Shown here: one piece after another, positions 51,476 through 60,156 of the stretch
Position numbering within the stretch: position 1 is the first letter of the stretch
Layout of the letters: each line of letters begins with the position of its first letter
Source: JBBROS01 sp963792675
GTDB lineage: Bacteria > Pseudomonadota > Alphaproteobacteria > Acetobacterales > Acetobacteraceae
Length of the DNA stretch: 64,000 bases
Direction of reading: 5' to 3'
Assembly (NCBI GenBank): GCA_963792675.1
Contig: CAWBWT010000004.1
Location: 78,690 to 142,689, forward strand
The notes under the pieces: generated by a model
The model's database searches: none
What the model was told of the DNA's origin: nothing
The model's input: the letters and a program-made list of their open reading frames with translations, nothing else
Position numbers and translations under genes: made by a program

Positions 51476-52777
51476 ATGTTCAACCGTTTGCGCTGGCTGA
51501 TGATCTCGTTGCTGTTTGTCGGCGGCGGCATCAGCTACCTCGACCGCGCCGCGCTCTCGATCGCCGCGCCTTTGATGTCGAAGGACCTGAACCTCGACCC
51601 GGCGCAGCTCGGCATCGTGTTCAGCAGCTTCTTCTTCGGTTACGCGCTGTTCTGCTTCGTCGGCGGCTGGGCGTCGGACCGGATCGGCGCCAAGCACGTC
51701 TTCACCATCGCCATGACGGTGTGGTCGGTGTTCTGCGGCCTGACGGCGACGGTGGGCGGGCTCGCCGCCTTGCTGGTGGTGCGGGTGATCTTCGGCATGG
51801 GCGAAGGCCCGTTCAGCGCGACGGCGAACAAGTTCGTCAGCAACTGGTTCCCGCGCCGCGAGCAGGCCAGCGCGGTCGGCCTGGCCAATGCCGGGCAGCC
51901 GCTGGGCGCGGCGCTGGCCGGGCCGCTGGTCGGCTTCGTCGCGGTCGCCTATGGCTGGCGCGTCGCCTTCGTCGTGGTGGCCGCGTTCGGGCTGCTCTGG
52001 ACGCTGGCCTGGGTGCTGCTCGCGACCGACAAGCCGGAGCAGCATCCGCGTCTCGGCGCCGCCGAGCGGGCCGAGCTCGCCGAGCCCTCAGAGGAACCGC
52101 CGCCCGCGCCGGCCGGCACGTTGCGGGAGCTGCTGGTCCGGCCGGCGATCCTGTCGACCGCCTTCGCCTTCTTCGGCTACGCCTATATCCTGTATTTCTT
52201 CCTGTCGTGGTTCCCCAGCTACCTGACGACGGTGCAGCACCTCAGCATCCAGCGGATGGGCGTGGTCAACGTGATCCCCTGGCTGGTCGGCTTCGTCGGG
52301 CTCGCCTCCAGCGGCTTCGTGTGCGACCACGTTTATCGCCTGACGGGCCGGGCGCTGTTCTCGCGCAAGCTGGTGCTGGTCACGAGCCTGCTGATCGCCG
52401 CCGTGTGCGTGGCGCTGGCCGGGGTGGTGACGGGGGTCGTGGCGGCGGTGACGTTGATGGCGGTCGCAGTGTTCTTCATGTACCTGACCGCCAGCACCTA
52501 TTGGGCGGTCATCCTCGACACCGTCGAGCCGCGCCGGGTCGGCGGCGTCAGCGGCTTCGTGCACATGATCGCCAACTGCGCCGGGATCGTCGCCCCGTCG
52601 GTGACCGGCTACCTGGTGCAATGGACCGGGAGCTTCACCAGCGCCTTCATCGTCACCGGCGCCATCGCGGTGGCCGGCGCGGCCGCGGTTGCGGTGTTCG
52701 TGCGGGTTCCGGCCGCGCTCGGCGTGGCCCTGGACCTGCCCGGGCGGGCGGAACCGACGGGCTTTCCGAGCGCGTAA
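51476..52777 (+). CDS. MFS transporter, anion:cation symporter (ACS/phthalate permease) type
   Basis: A 433-residue inner-membrane transporter with twelve predicted segments. Diagnostic pieces are ISYLDRAALSIAAPLM in the first segment, FVGGWASDRIGAKHVFTIAMTVWSVFCGLTATVGGLAALLVVRVIFGMGEGPFSATANKFVSNWFPRREQASAVGLANAGQPLGAALAGPLVGF, all characteristic of the ACS family (glucarate, phthalate, hexuronate importers). GGAGG lies nine bases before the ATG. It likely brings in an acidic compound that the preceding dioxygenase attacks. It nearly touches the convergent Sel1 gene (9-base gap). Confidence 0.9.
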   Translation: MFNRLRWLMISLLFVGGGISYLDRAALSIAAPLMSKDLNLDPAQLGIVFSSFFFGYALFCFVGGWASDRIGAKHVFTIAMTVWSVFCGLTATVGGLAALLVVRVIFGMGEGPFSATANKFVSNWFPRREQASAVGLANAGQPLGAALAGPLVGFVAVAYGWRVAFVVVAAFGLLWTLAWVLLATDKPEQHPRLGAAERAELAEPSEEPPPAPAGTLRELLVRPAILSTAFAFFGYAYILYFFLSWFPSYLTTVQHLSIQRMGVVNVIPWLVGFVGLASSGFVCDHVYRLTGRALFSRKLVLVTSLLIAAVCVALAGVVTGVVAAVTLMAVAVFFMYLTASTYWAVILDTVEPRRVGGVSGFVHMIANCAGIVAPSVTGYLVQWTGSFTSAFIVTGAIAVAGAAAVAVFVRVPAALGVALDLPGRAEPTGFPSA

Positions 52778-52786
52778 CGGAACCAC

Positions 52787-53605
52787 TCAGCCGGCGCACC
52801 CTTTCTCAAACGGGGCCGGTGCCTGGCACCGGCGTGTTGCCGGCCCGGGTGCGGCCGAAGCGCGTGCGCCCAAGGCTCGGAACGGCGGGTGTGCGTGCCC
52901 GGCAAGCGCGCGAGCGGCGTCGGCGACGAAGTCACGGTCTCCCGCGGCCAGCGCCCGCTCGAACCAGGCGAGGGCTTCGGCGTGCCTGCTTCCCTGCGCA
53001 AGCACCGTGCCCAGGTTGAACTGGCCACGGTAGTCGCCGCCGGCGGCGGCCCGGGAATACCAGTGCACGGCCAGGTTCAGGCTGCGCGGACGGTCCCATC
53101 CCTCCTCGTGGAAGCGGCCCAGCATGTTCATCGCCTTCGCATGCCCCTGATTGGCGGCGCGTCGGAACCAGGCGAATGCCTCGACCCGGTCGCGCGGCAC
53201 GCCCAAGCCGTACAGGAGCAGGTTGGCCAGGTTGAACTGGGCCCAGTCGAAGCCCTGTTCGGCAGATTGGCGGTAGCACCGCGCCGCCTCCCCGAGATCC
53301 CGCCCGGTGCCCCAACCCCGCTCGAAGCAGCGGCCCACCATGTTCACGGCCGGCGTGTAGCCGGCCCCGGCGGCGGCGCGGAACCAGCGAAGGGCAAGCG
53401 CCGGGTCGCGGTCGAGCAGCGCCTGGCCATGCAGCAGTTGCGCTTCGACCAGCCCGTAACGGGCCGCCGCCGCGACCCAGCCGGCGGAATGGGCGCCGGT
53501 GAAGGCCGCCTGCCGCTCAGCCGGCGCCATCGCCTGTAGATCGGCGAAGCGTTTCGGTGCCGGCCTGCTCGGGCCGCGCCGTTTGAACCACCATCGCACC
53601 ATCAA
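52787..53605 (-). CDS. Sel1-like repeat protein
   Basis: A 272-residue protein of tandem Sel1/TPR-like repeats of about 36 residues (A...YG.VEAQLLHG..LLDRDPALALRWFRAAA.AGYTPAVNMVGRCFERGWGT...EAARCYRQSAEQGFDWAQFNLANLLLYGLGVPRD..EAFAWFRRAANQGHAKAMNMLGRFHEEG). At least five repeats are visible. Such solenoids mediate protein contacts. No signal peptide, so it is cytosolic. The gene is divergent from the siderophore receptor gene and shares its iron-box region, but a role in iron control is not supported by the protein itself. Confidence 0.85.
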   Translation of the reverse strand: MMVRWWFKRRGPSRPAPKRFADLQAMAPAERQAAFTGAHSAGWVAAAARYGLVEAQLLHGQALLDRDPALALRWFRAAAGAGYTPAVNMVGRCFERGWGTGRDLGEAARCYRQSAEQGFDWAQFNLANLLLYGLGVPRDRVEAFAWFRRAANQGHAKAMNMLGRFHEEGWDRPRSLNLAVHWYSRAAAGGDYRGQFNLGTVLAQGSRHAEALAWFERALAAGDRDFVADAARALAGHAHPPFRALGARASAAPGPATRRCQAPAPFEKGCAG

Positions 53606-53623
53606 TCTCCGGCTGCCTGCTAT

Positions 53624-53638
53624 TGCTAATCACTCGCA
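53624..53638. promoter_or_regulatory. Putative Fur-type 7-1-7 site, copy 1 (TGCTAATCACTCGCA)
   Basis: Fits the Fur 7-1-7 consensus TGATAAT-N-ATTATCA at 11 of 14 positions by eye. It lies 54 bases before the receptor ATG, with a second like site 37 bases further on; both share the right half TCACTCGCA. Confidence 0.5.
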
Positions 53639-53660
53639 GTTACCCTAATTCAACCGCGAT

Positions 53661-53675
53661 TGAGAGTCACTCGCA
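53661..53675. promoter_or_regulatory. Putative Fur-type 7-1-7 site, copy 2 (TGAGAGTCACTCGCA)
   Basis: TGAGAGT-C-ACTCGCA is a 7-1-7 inverted repeat with one mismatch and matches the Fur consensus at 10 of 14 positions. It ends 16 bases before the receptor start, where a bound repressor would block expression of the iron uptake operon. Confidence 0.5.
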
Positions 53676-53691
53676 GTTGGATCGCCCGCCG

Positions 53692-55896
53692 ATGAACCCA
53701 TGCAGCCGAGACGGATCCCAAGCCTTGCCCCCGCTGCGCGTGCTGCTCGGCGGCGCCGTTGGTTTCACCCTGGCCGGCGTCAGCGGCACCTGCCCCGCCG
53801 ACGCGCAGGTCGCGCCCAGCTCGGTCGACGACACGCTGCAACTGCCGACGGTGGACGTCGGCGCCGACTCCGCCCGGCGCGGCTACCAATCCAGCATCCC
53901 GTCGCTGAGCAAATACACCCAGCCGCTGACCGACACGCCGCAGAGCGTCAACGTGGTGCCGCGGCAACTGATCGAGGACCAGGGCATCACCCAGACCCGG
54001 GACGCCCTGCGCAACGTGCCCGGTGTCAGCCTCGGCGCCGGCGAGGCCGGGGCGCAGGGTGACAACCTGACCCTGCGCGGCTTCAGCGCCCGCAACGACT
54101 TCTTTCTCGACGGCATGCGCGATTTCGGCAGCTACTACCGCGACCCGTTCGACCTCGAAAGCATCGAGGTGCTGAAGGGGCCGTCCTCGGTGGCGTTCGG
54201 GCGCGGCTCGACCGGCGGCGTCGTCAACCAGGTGAGCAAGGCGCCGGGCCTCGCGCCGCTGACGGCCGGGTCGATCGCGTTCGGCACCGACGGCACGAAG
54301 CGGATCACCGCCGACGTCAACCGGGCGATCGACGGCCTGCCGGGTGCTGCCGTGCGGCTGAACGTGATGGCCGATGAGAACGGCGTCGCCGACCGCAACG
54401 CCGGCACCTACCGGCGCTTCGGCGTCGCGCCCAGCATCGCCTTCGGCCTCGGCACGCCGACCCGCGTCCAACTCGGCTATCTGCACCAGCAGAGCTACGA
54501 CACGCCGGATTACGGGCTGCCGTGGCTGTTCGGCAGCCCGGCCTCGGTGCCGCGGCAGACGTTCTACGGGTTCAAAAACGACGACCACCTGCGCACCACG
54601 GTGGACGTCGTGACGGCCAAGGCGGAGCACGATTTCGGCTCGAACATCACCGTGCGCGACCAGTTCCGTTACGGTAACTACTTCAGGGACATCAGCGTGA
54701 CGGAGCCGCAGATTGCTTACCGCGGCGTCACCGACCGCACCCCGCTCGGGCAGATCACCGTCAACCGCAACATCATCGCGGTGAAGAGCACCGAGACCTT
54801 CCTGCAGAACCAGTCCGACGTGACGGTCCGGTTCGAGACCGGGCCGCTGCGCCACGTGCTGGTCGCCGGCGTCGAGGCCGGGCAGGAGTCCTCGTCGCCG
54901 GTGCGCTTCACCTATGCCGGCGTGCCATCGACCAACCTGCTGAACCCCAACGGCAACCAGCCATTCCTGGCCAGCGCCACGATCGCGAGCATCACCAACA
55001 GCCGGGTCAACGAGGTGGCCGGCTACGCGATCGACACGATCAAGCTCGGCGAGCAGTGGGACCTGACGGCGGGGTTCCGCTACGACTACCTCGACACCAA
55101 GTACGGTCAGCAGGTGGCGCCCGCGGTGCACCTGCAGCGGGTCGATACGGTGCCGAGCTACCGCGCCGCGCTCGGCTACCATCCGGTGCCCGGCGGCACG
55201 CTGTATGTGGCCTACGGCACCTCGTTCAACCCGTCGGCGGATGGCCTGACGCTGGCGGTCAACAACGCCGGGTTGGCGCCGGAAAAGAACACCACCTACG
55301 AGGTCGGCGCCAAGTGGGAGGTGCTGGGCCGGCGGCTCACGCTCAGCACGGCGCTGTTCCAGCTCGAGAAGACCAACGCCCGGGTGACCGACCCGAACAA
55401 TGCGCTGTTCCAGATCCTCGGTGGCAACCAGCGGGTACGCGGCGTGGAGCTCGGCGTGGCCGGCAACCTGACCGAGCGTTGGCTGATCAATGCCGGCTAC
55501 GCCTACCTGGACAGCGACACCGTCAAGACCACGCTGGCGTTGACGCAGGGGCAGGCGCTGGCCAACACGCCGAAGCACAGCGGCAGCCTGTTCACGACCT
55601 ACGCCCTGCCGTTCGACCCGTTCCGCCACGGCGACGTGCAGGTCGGCGGCGGCATCGACTTCGTCAGCAGCCGGCTCGCCAGCTCCTCGCCCGATGCGAC
55701 CAGCGGCGCCTACAAGAGGGCCGCGGGCTACGCGACCGTGCAGGCGGTGCTGAAGCTGCCGGTGCGGGAAGGGCTCGTGCTGCAGCTCAACGGCTACAAC
55801 CTCACCAACCAGAAATACTACGACCTGATCCACCCGGCGCATGTCGTGCCCGGCGCCGGCCGTTCGCTGCTGGCCTCGCTCAACTTCAGGCTTTAG
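53692..55896 (+). CDS. TonB-dependent siderophore receptor (FiuA/Fiu type)
   Basis: An outer-membrane gated channel of 734 residues for ferric siderophores. After a signal (LGGAVGFTLAGVSGTCPADAQ) come the plug domain (PLTDTPQSVNVVPRQLIEDQGITQTRDALRNVPGVSLGAGEAGAQGDNLTLRGFSARNDFFLDGMRD, then FDLESIEVLKGPSSVAFGRGSTGGVVNQVSK) and a 22-strand barrel ending in SLNFRL with terminal Leu. The QSVNVV region near the N-terminus serves as TonB box area. The family includes catecholate and hydroxamate receptors; the adjacent PiuC-like hydroxylase recalls the PiuA/Fiu group. The ATG is the only good start in frame before the signal. Two Fur-like sites precede it. Confidence 0.92.
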   Translation: MNPCSRDGSQALPPLRVLLGGAVGFTLAGVSGTCPADAQVAPSSVDDTLQLPTVDVGADSARRGYQSSIPSLSKYTQPLTDTPQSVNVVPRQLIEDQGITQTRDALRNVPGVSLGAGEAGAQGDNLTLRGFSARNDFFLDGMRDFGSYYRDPFDLESIEVLKGPSSVAFGRGSTGGVVNQVSKAPGLAPLTAGSIAFGTDGTKRITADVNRAIDGLPGAAVRLNVMADENGVADRNAGTYRRFGVAPSIAFGLGTPTRVQLGYLHQQSYDTPDYGLPWLFGSPASVPRQTFYGFKNDDHLRTTVDVVTAKAEHDFGSNITVRDQFRYGNYFRDISVTEPQIAYRGVTDRTPLGQITVNRNIIAVKSTETFLQNQSDVTVRFETGPLRHVLVAGVEAGQESSSPVRFTYAGVPSTNLLNPNGNQPFLASATIASITNSRVNEVAGYAIDTIKLGEQWDLTAGFRYDYLDTKYGQQVAPAVHLQRVDTVPSYRAALGYHPVPGGTLYVAYGTSFNPSADGLTLAVNNAGLAPEKNTTYEVGAKWEVLGRRLTLSTALFQLEKTNARVTDPNNALFQILGGNQRVRGVELGVAGNLTERWLINAGYAYLDSDTVKTTLALTQGQALANTPKHSGSLFTTYALPFDPFRHGDVQVGGGIDFVSSRLASSSPDATSGAYKRAAGYATVQAVLKLPVREGLVLQLNGYNLTNQKYYDLIHPAHVVPGAGRSLLASLNFRL

Positions 55897-55898
55897 CC

Positions 55899-56580
55899 GT
55901 GCTGGTCAGCATCCCCGGCCTGCTCTCCGCGGACGAGGTGGCACGATTTCGCGCCGCCCTGCAGGACGCGCCCTGGATCGACGGCCGCGCCACCGCCGGC
56001 TACCAGGCCGCCCGGGTCAAGCACAACGCGCAGCTTGCCGAGGACCACCCGGTCGCGCGTGAGCTGGCCGACGCCGTGCTGCGCGCCCTGGAGCGGTCGA
56101 AGCCGTTCATCTCGGCCGCGCTGCCGCTGCGGGTGTATCCGCCGATGTTCAACCGCTACGCCGGCGGGCAGACGTTCGGCACCCATATCGACACCGCGGT
56201 GCGGCAGATCCCGGGCGTGCCGGTGCGGGTGCGCTCCGACCTGTCGGCCACCCTGTTCCTCAGCGACCCGGCCGATTATGGCGGCGGCGAGCTGGTGGTG
56301 CAGGACCTCTACGGCGCCCACGCGGTCAAGCTCCCCGCCGGAAGCCTCGTGCTCTACCCGGCGAGCAGCCTGCATCACGTGAACCCGGTGACGTTCGGCG
56401 AGCGCCTGGCCTCATTCATGTGGGTGCAGAGCATGGTGCGGGACGATGGCGGCGCGCACGCTGCTGTACGATCTGGACAGTTCGATCCAGCATCTGGCGG
56501 CGGCGCTGCCGGAGCATGCCGCGATCGTCCAGTTGACCGGCGTGTACCACAACCTGCTGCGCCGCTGGGTCGATTGCTGA
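55899..56580 (+). CDS. PKHD-type Fe(II)/2OG hydroxylase (PiuC/YbiX-like), one frame change
   Basis: Iron-dependent dioxygenase found beside siderophore receptors (PiuC, YbiX), about 226 residues; exact substrate is not established. It begins VLVSIPGLLSADEVARFRAALQ. The iron ligands are His and Asp in FGTHIDTAV and His in SSLHHVNPVT; GERLASFMWVQSMVRDD provides the 2OG Arg. After codon about 182 the frame shifts +1 (one extra G near 56445): read across, the normal tail RTLLYDLDSSIQHLAAALPE, then VQLTGVYHNLLRRWVDC, is present. Uncorrected, the protein would run in frame into the PepSY gene and make a fusion. The sequence at this point should be verified. GTG start two bases after the receptor stop. 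Confidence 0.82.
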
Positions 56581-57716
56581 TGCGGTTGCTGCGGGTCGTC
56601 CATCGTTGGCTGGGCATCCTGCTGGCGTTGCCGCTGCTGCTGATGGGCCTATCCGGCGCCGTCCTTACGCTCGAGCCGGTGCTGCCGTATGGCGCGCCGG
56701 GGATGGTCGGCTCGCCGCCGACTGCATCGGCCAATGCGATGCTCGCGGCCGCGGCCTCGGCTGCGCCGGCCGGCATGCGCCCGTCGCGGTATCTGGCGCC
56801 CGCCGGCGCCGGGGCGCCGGCGCGCGTGCAATTCGCGCCGGTGAACGAGCCGCGTGGTCCCGGTCTCGTCGTCAGCCTGGACCCGGCCACCGCGAAGCCG
56901 CTCGGCCCTGCCGCGGCCGTGGCCGGGCCGATGGAGTGGCTCAGGCGGCTACATACGAGCCTGCTCGTGCGGCAATGGGGCGGACGGCAGATCGCCGGAT
57001 GGCTCGGGGTCGGGTTGCTGGCGTTGACGGTCCTCGGCGTCCCGTTGTGGTGGCCGACCCGGGCGCAACGGCAAGCCGGGCGCGCGCTGGACGCGTTCAC
57101 CGTGCCGTGCCGGGCCCGGGGCGCCCGGCTTCACCGGCGGCTGCACGGGGCGATGGGGATCTGGCTGTGGCTGATGCTGCTGGCGACCGCCACGACGGGC
57201 ATCCTGCAGGGCTTTCCGCAGACCAGCCGCGCCGTCCTGGGCGTCGCCGAGGCTGGCCCGCCGCGGCCGGGTCGGACCCGCCCAGCCGCCGCCTTGCCCG
57301 ACCTCGACGCGAGCACTCGCCTTGCGCTGGCGGCGGTGCCCGGCGCCGCTTTGCGAATGGCGATCCTGCCGGCCGGAGCCGCCGAGCCGCTCCGCCTGGT
57401 GCTCGGGCCGCCCGGCAGCGACGGCGTCGCGTCCGCGACCACGGTGCTGGTCGATCCCGCCGGCCCGGCGTTCCGCTCGATCCAGTCGCCCGCCACCGCG
57501 TCGGGCGGCGAAACCGTCCTACGCTGGGCCCACGACCTGCATTTCGGGCAAGGCTTCGGTCCGGTCTGGCGTGGGCTGACGGTGCTGGCCGGCCTCGCGC
57601 TTCCCGGCTTCAGCATCACCGGGGTGTCGCTTTGGCTGCTCAGAAGGCGGAACCGGCGGCGGCTTGCCCGCGCCAATGCAGATGCCGCGCAACTTTCGTT
57701 TCAGGTTGGGGAGTGA
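56580..57716 (+). CDS. PepSY-domain membrane protein (siderophore-iron reductase-like)
   Basis: A 378-residue inner-membrane protein of the PepSY-associated TM family: first segment VVHRWLGILLALPLLLMGLSGAVLTLE with the conserved HRW.G...L motif. A periplasmic part follows, then LRRLHTSLLVRQWGGRQIAGWLGVGLLALTVLGVPLWWP, ARLHRRLHGAMGIWLWLMLLATATTGILQGF and a last segment near the C-terminus. Conserved His residues in the membrane segments could bind heme; relatives next to siderophore receptors are proposed to reduce Fe(III)-siderophore in the periplasm. The ATG overlaps the hydroxylase stop, and its own stop overlaps the exbB GTG. Confidence 0.85.
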   Translation: MRLLRVVHRWLGILLALPLLLMGLSGAVLTLEPVLPYGAPGMVGSPPTASANAMLAAAASAAPAGMRPSRYLAPAGAGAPARVQFAPVNEPRGPGLVVSLDPATAKPLGPAAAVAGPMEWLRRLHTSLLVRQWGGRQIAGWLGVGLLALTVLGVPLWWPTRAQRQAGRALDAFTVPCRARGARLHRRLHGAMGIWLWLMLLATATTGILQGFPQTSRAVLGVAEAGPPRPGRTRPAAALPDLDASTRLALAAVPGAALRMAILPAGAAEPLRLVLGPPGSDGVASATTVLVDPAGPAFRSIQSPATASGGETVLRWAHDLHFGQGFGPVWRGLTVLAGLALPGFSITGVSLWLLRRRNRRRLARANADAAQLSFQVGE

Positions 57717-58504
57717 CCACGGTGAACAGGCCGGTCAAGCTCGCATGGGTTGTCGTGCTCGCCGCGCTCTCGAGGGCGGCGGAAGCGCAAGATGGCGGGG
57801 TGGCGGCCGTCCTGCCCCGCGACCTCTCCGCTTGGGGCATGATCGGCAACGCCGATTGGGTCGTGAAGGCGGTGATCGGCGGCCTCGCCGCCGCCTCGGT
57901 GCTGACCTGGACGATCGCGTTGGCGAAATCGATCGAGCTGGCGGCGGCCGGGCGGCGCATCCGGGCCGGCCTGACGGCGCTCGGCGGCGCCGTCAACCTC
58001 AATGACGCCGTGCAGCGGACGGCGCCCTTGGGCGGGCCGTGCGCGACGATGGTCGGCGCCGCGCGCGACGAACTCGCAGCCTCGGCCGACGCGCCCAGCA
58101 AGGACGGGGTCAAGGAGCGCGCGGAATGGCACCTCGAGCGGCTGGCAGCGGGCGCCGGGCGCCGCATGGGGCATGGCACCGGCATCCTCGCGACAATCGG
58201 CGCCACGGCACCGTTCGTGGGGCTGTTCGGAACGGTTTGGGGCATCATGAACGCCTTCATCGGCATCTCCCGGGCGCAGACCACCAACCTCGCCGTCGTG
58301 GCGCCCGGCATTGCGGAAGCCTTGCTCGCGACCGCCATCGGCCTCGTCGCCGCCATCCCGGCGGTCGTGATCTACAATGCGTGCGCCCGCGCCATAGCCG
58401 GCCGCAAGGCGCAGCTTGCCGACGCCGCCTCAGCGACGATGCGGCTGCTGTCGCGCGACCTCGATCGCGCCCCGCCGACCCGGCTCCGAGCGGTGGGTGA
58501 ATGA
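57713..58504 (+). CDS. exbB: ExbB energy-transducing proton channel subunit
   Basis: A 263-residue MotA/TolQ/ExbB-family protein with signal-like N-terminus (VKLAWVVVLAALSRAAEAQ) and three membrane segments (WVVKAVIGGLAAASVLTWTIALAKSIEL, GILATIGATAPFVGLFGTVWGIMNAF and VVAPGIAEALLATAIGLVAAIPAVVIYNA). The GATAPFVGLFGTVWGIM motif is diagnostic. With ExbD it uses the proton gradient to drive TonB. The GTG start overlaps the PepSY stop (GTGA). The N-terminal extension before the first segment is usual for the longer ExbB group. Confidence 0.92.
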   Translation: MTTVNRPVKLAWVVVLAALSRAAEAQDGGVAAVLPRDLSAWGMIGNADWVVKAVIGGLAAASVLTWTIALAKSIELAAAGRRIRAGLTALGGAVNLNDAVQRTAPLGGPCATMVGAARDELAASADAPSKDGVKERAEWHLERLAAGAGRRMGHGTGILATIGATAPFVGLFGTVWGIMNAFIGISRAQTTNLAVVAPGIAEALLATAIGLVAAIPAVVIYNACARAIAGRKAQLADAASATMRLLSRDLDRAPPTRLRAVGE

Positions 58505-58526
58505 CGGGTCCGGGGGGGCGCAGGCG

Positions 58527-58952
58527 ATGGCTCTGAAATTGGGCGACGACGACGAGATGGCGGAAACCCACGAGATCAACGTGACGCCGTTCATCGATGT
58601 CATCCTGGTGTTGCTGATCATCTTCATGGTGGCGGCGCCGCTCGCCACGGTGGACGTCCGGGTCGAGCTGCCAGCCTCCACCGCGCAGCCGCAACCTCGG
58701 CCGGACAAGCCCGCCTTTCTGTCGATCCGATCCGACGGCGGCTTGGCCCTCGGCGATGCGCCGATTGCCCGCGACGCGCTCGGTCCGGCGTTGCAGGCCG
58801 CCACCGGGCAGGATCGCGAGCAGCGCGTGTTCCTGCGCGCCGACAAGGGCGTGGCCTATGGCGAGGTGATGGGGGTCCTCAACCTGCTGCGTGCGGCAGG
58901 CTACCTGAAACTCGCGCTGGTCGGATTGGACGCCGGCCAGGCCGCGCCATGA
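58527..58952 (+). CDS. exbD: ExbD energy-transducing subunit
   Basis: A 141-residue protein with one membrane segment, NVTPFIDVILVLLIIFMVAAP, that contains the proton-carrying Asp of the ExbD/TolR family, and a periplasmic domain. I use the ATG of MALKLGDDDEMAETHEINV. An ATG at 58501 overlaps the exbB stop (ATGA) but is out of frame; one more G in the run of seven Gs at 58512-58518 would bring it into frame and give an eight-base-tight operon, so the sequence may be one base short there. The stop overlaps the tonB ATG. Confidence 0.9.
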   Translation: MALKLGDDDEMAETHEINVTPFIDVILVLLIIFMVAAPLATVDVRVELPASTAQPQPRPDKPAFLSIRSDGGLALGDAPIARDALGPALQAATGQDREQRVFLRADKGVAYGEVMGVLNLLRAAGYLKLALVGLDAGQAAP

Positions 58953-59718
58953 CGGCGGCGATCGGCGTCACCGGTCCGCGGCGGTGCGGTTCCGGCGGCG
59001 CGGTGCGGTGGGCAGCCTGCTTCGTGCTGGTGCTCGGCCTCCATGCCGCCGCGGTCCTCGCGCTGCTGCGGCGCGATCCGCTGTTGCCGATCGCGCCGCC
59101 GCCGGCGGAGCACGCCGTGCTGCTGGAGTTGGCACCCGAGGCGCCGCCCGTCGCGGCTGGTCCCCCGTCAGAGACGCCACCCGTACTCTGCAGACCCGCC
59201 CGTCGAGCGGCCGGTGTCCCTACCGCTCGACCCGGCGCCTGAGATCGGCATGCCGGTGCCGTCCCGCCCGGCGCCACCGCGCTTGCCGCAAGCTCGGCCG
59301 CCTGCCCCGCGGCCTGCGCCGAAGTCGGCCGCGCTGCGGCCAGTCCCGCCGGACACCCCGGCCCAGAAATCCAGACCCGGTTGCGCAGGCCTTGCCGGCC
59401 GCCCCTCCACCGTCAGCGCCGGTATCCGATGCCGTGCCGGCCTGGCGCAGCGAGCTGATGGGCAAGCTGCTCCGCGCCAAGCGGTATCCGGAAGCCGCGC
59501 GCGCCCGGGGCGAGCAGGGCACCGCGTATGCCACGTTCACGGTCGATCGCGGCGGTCACGTCCTGTCCGCCCGCTTGGCGAAGGGCTCCGGCTCCTACCA
59601 ACTCGACGACGAAGCCGTCGCTTTGATCCGCCGGGCCGAACCGTTGCCGCCGCTGCCGGCGGAGATGCCCGGCCTGACCGCCACCCTGACGGTCCCGGTC
59701 GCATTCGCCCTGCGTTGA
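58949..59718 (+). pseudogene. tonB: TonB protein, two frame changes
   Basis: Links the ExbBD motor to the outer-membrane receptor. N-terminal membrane anchor RWAACFVLVLGLHAAAVLALL, then a Pro-rich spacer (PAPPRLPQARPPAPRPAPKSA) and the C-terminal domain AWRSELMGKLLRAKRYPEAARARGEQGTAYATFTVDRGGHVLSARLAKGSGSYQLDDEAVALIRRAEPLPPLPAEMPG, which is complete. The three parts are in three successive frames: +1 near 59185 and +1 near 59365. All segments are conserved and the total length (about 255 residues) is normal, so two one-base insertions in the read, or in the gene, explain it. The gene ends the iron operon and is followed by a probable terminator. Confidence 0.8.
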
Positions 59719-59822
59719 AGCGCTGAACCGGTTGCAGGAGCAAACGATCGCCGCACGATGCTCGTCGCGGACGTGCGGGTCCTTCACACGACGCCGAACG
59801 GCAGCGGCAAATCGTCACGACC

Positions 59823-59846
59823 GCAACGAGTTCGTCGCGCTTTTTT
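59823..59846 (+). terminator. Probable Rho-independent terminator after tonB
   Basis: A short stem (GCAACG-AGTT-CGTCGC, one mismatch) followed by CGC and six Ts. Position 105 bases after the tonB stop and before the chemotaxis unit fits the end of the iron operon. Confidence 0.45.
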
Positions 59847-59916
59847 GGTCCACCCTAATCGTTTCTTCAACTTCTCCACCTGGCAGGCTGCGGGCTTATC
59901 CAAAGAGGACGTTAGC

Positions 59917-60156
59917 ATGGACGACCTGGGTCCCGAGCTTCTCACCGCCGCCAACGAGTGCGTTGGCGGACGTGTCGGGGCATTCCGCACGCTCGAACGA
60001 GCATCGGGGGACGCTGCCCGGAACGGGCTGATCGCCCGCCTCGTCCACGTTGTCGGGAGCCTGGTTCTTCGTTGGATACATGCACGCTTTTCCCGCGAGA
60101 CGCTGCTCGAGCGGCTGCGGCATGTCCTGCAACCCGCACCGAGGCACGCAGCATGA
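59917..60156 (+). CDS. Small protein of unknown function upstream of cheW
   Basis: A 79-residue protein, MDDLGPELLTAANECVGGRVGAF followed by an amphipathic, Arg-rich C-terminal half (LIARLVHVVGSLVLRWIHARFSRETLLERLRHVLQPAPRHAA). The ATG has AGAGGA about 11 bases upstream and its stop overlaps the cheW ATG, so it is coupled to chemotaxis genes. The C-terminus could associate with membrane or helices of other Che proteins. No family recognised. Confidence 0.55.
   Translation: MDDLGPELLTAANECVGGRVGAFRTLERASGDAARNGLIARLVHVVGSLVLRWIHARFSRETLLERLRHVLQPAPRHAA

Noticed and set aside
53650..55842. 730-codon open frame on the minus strand
   Set aside because: Exact antisense shadow of the TonB-dependent receptor; His/Arg/Val-rich without domain.
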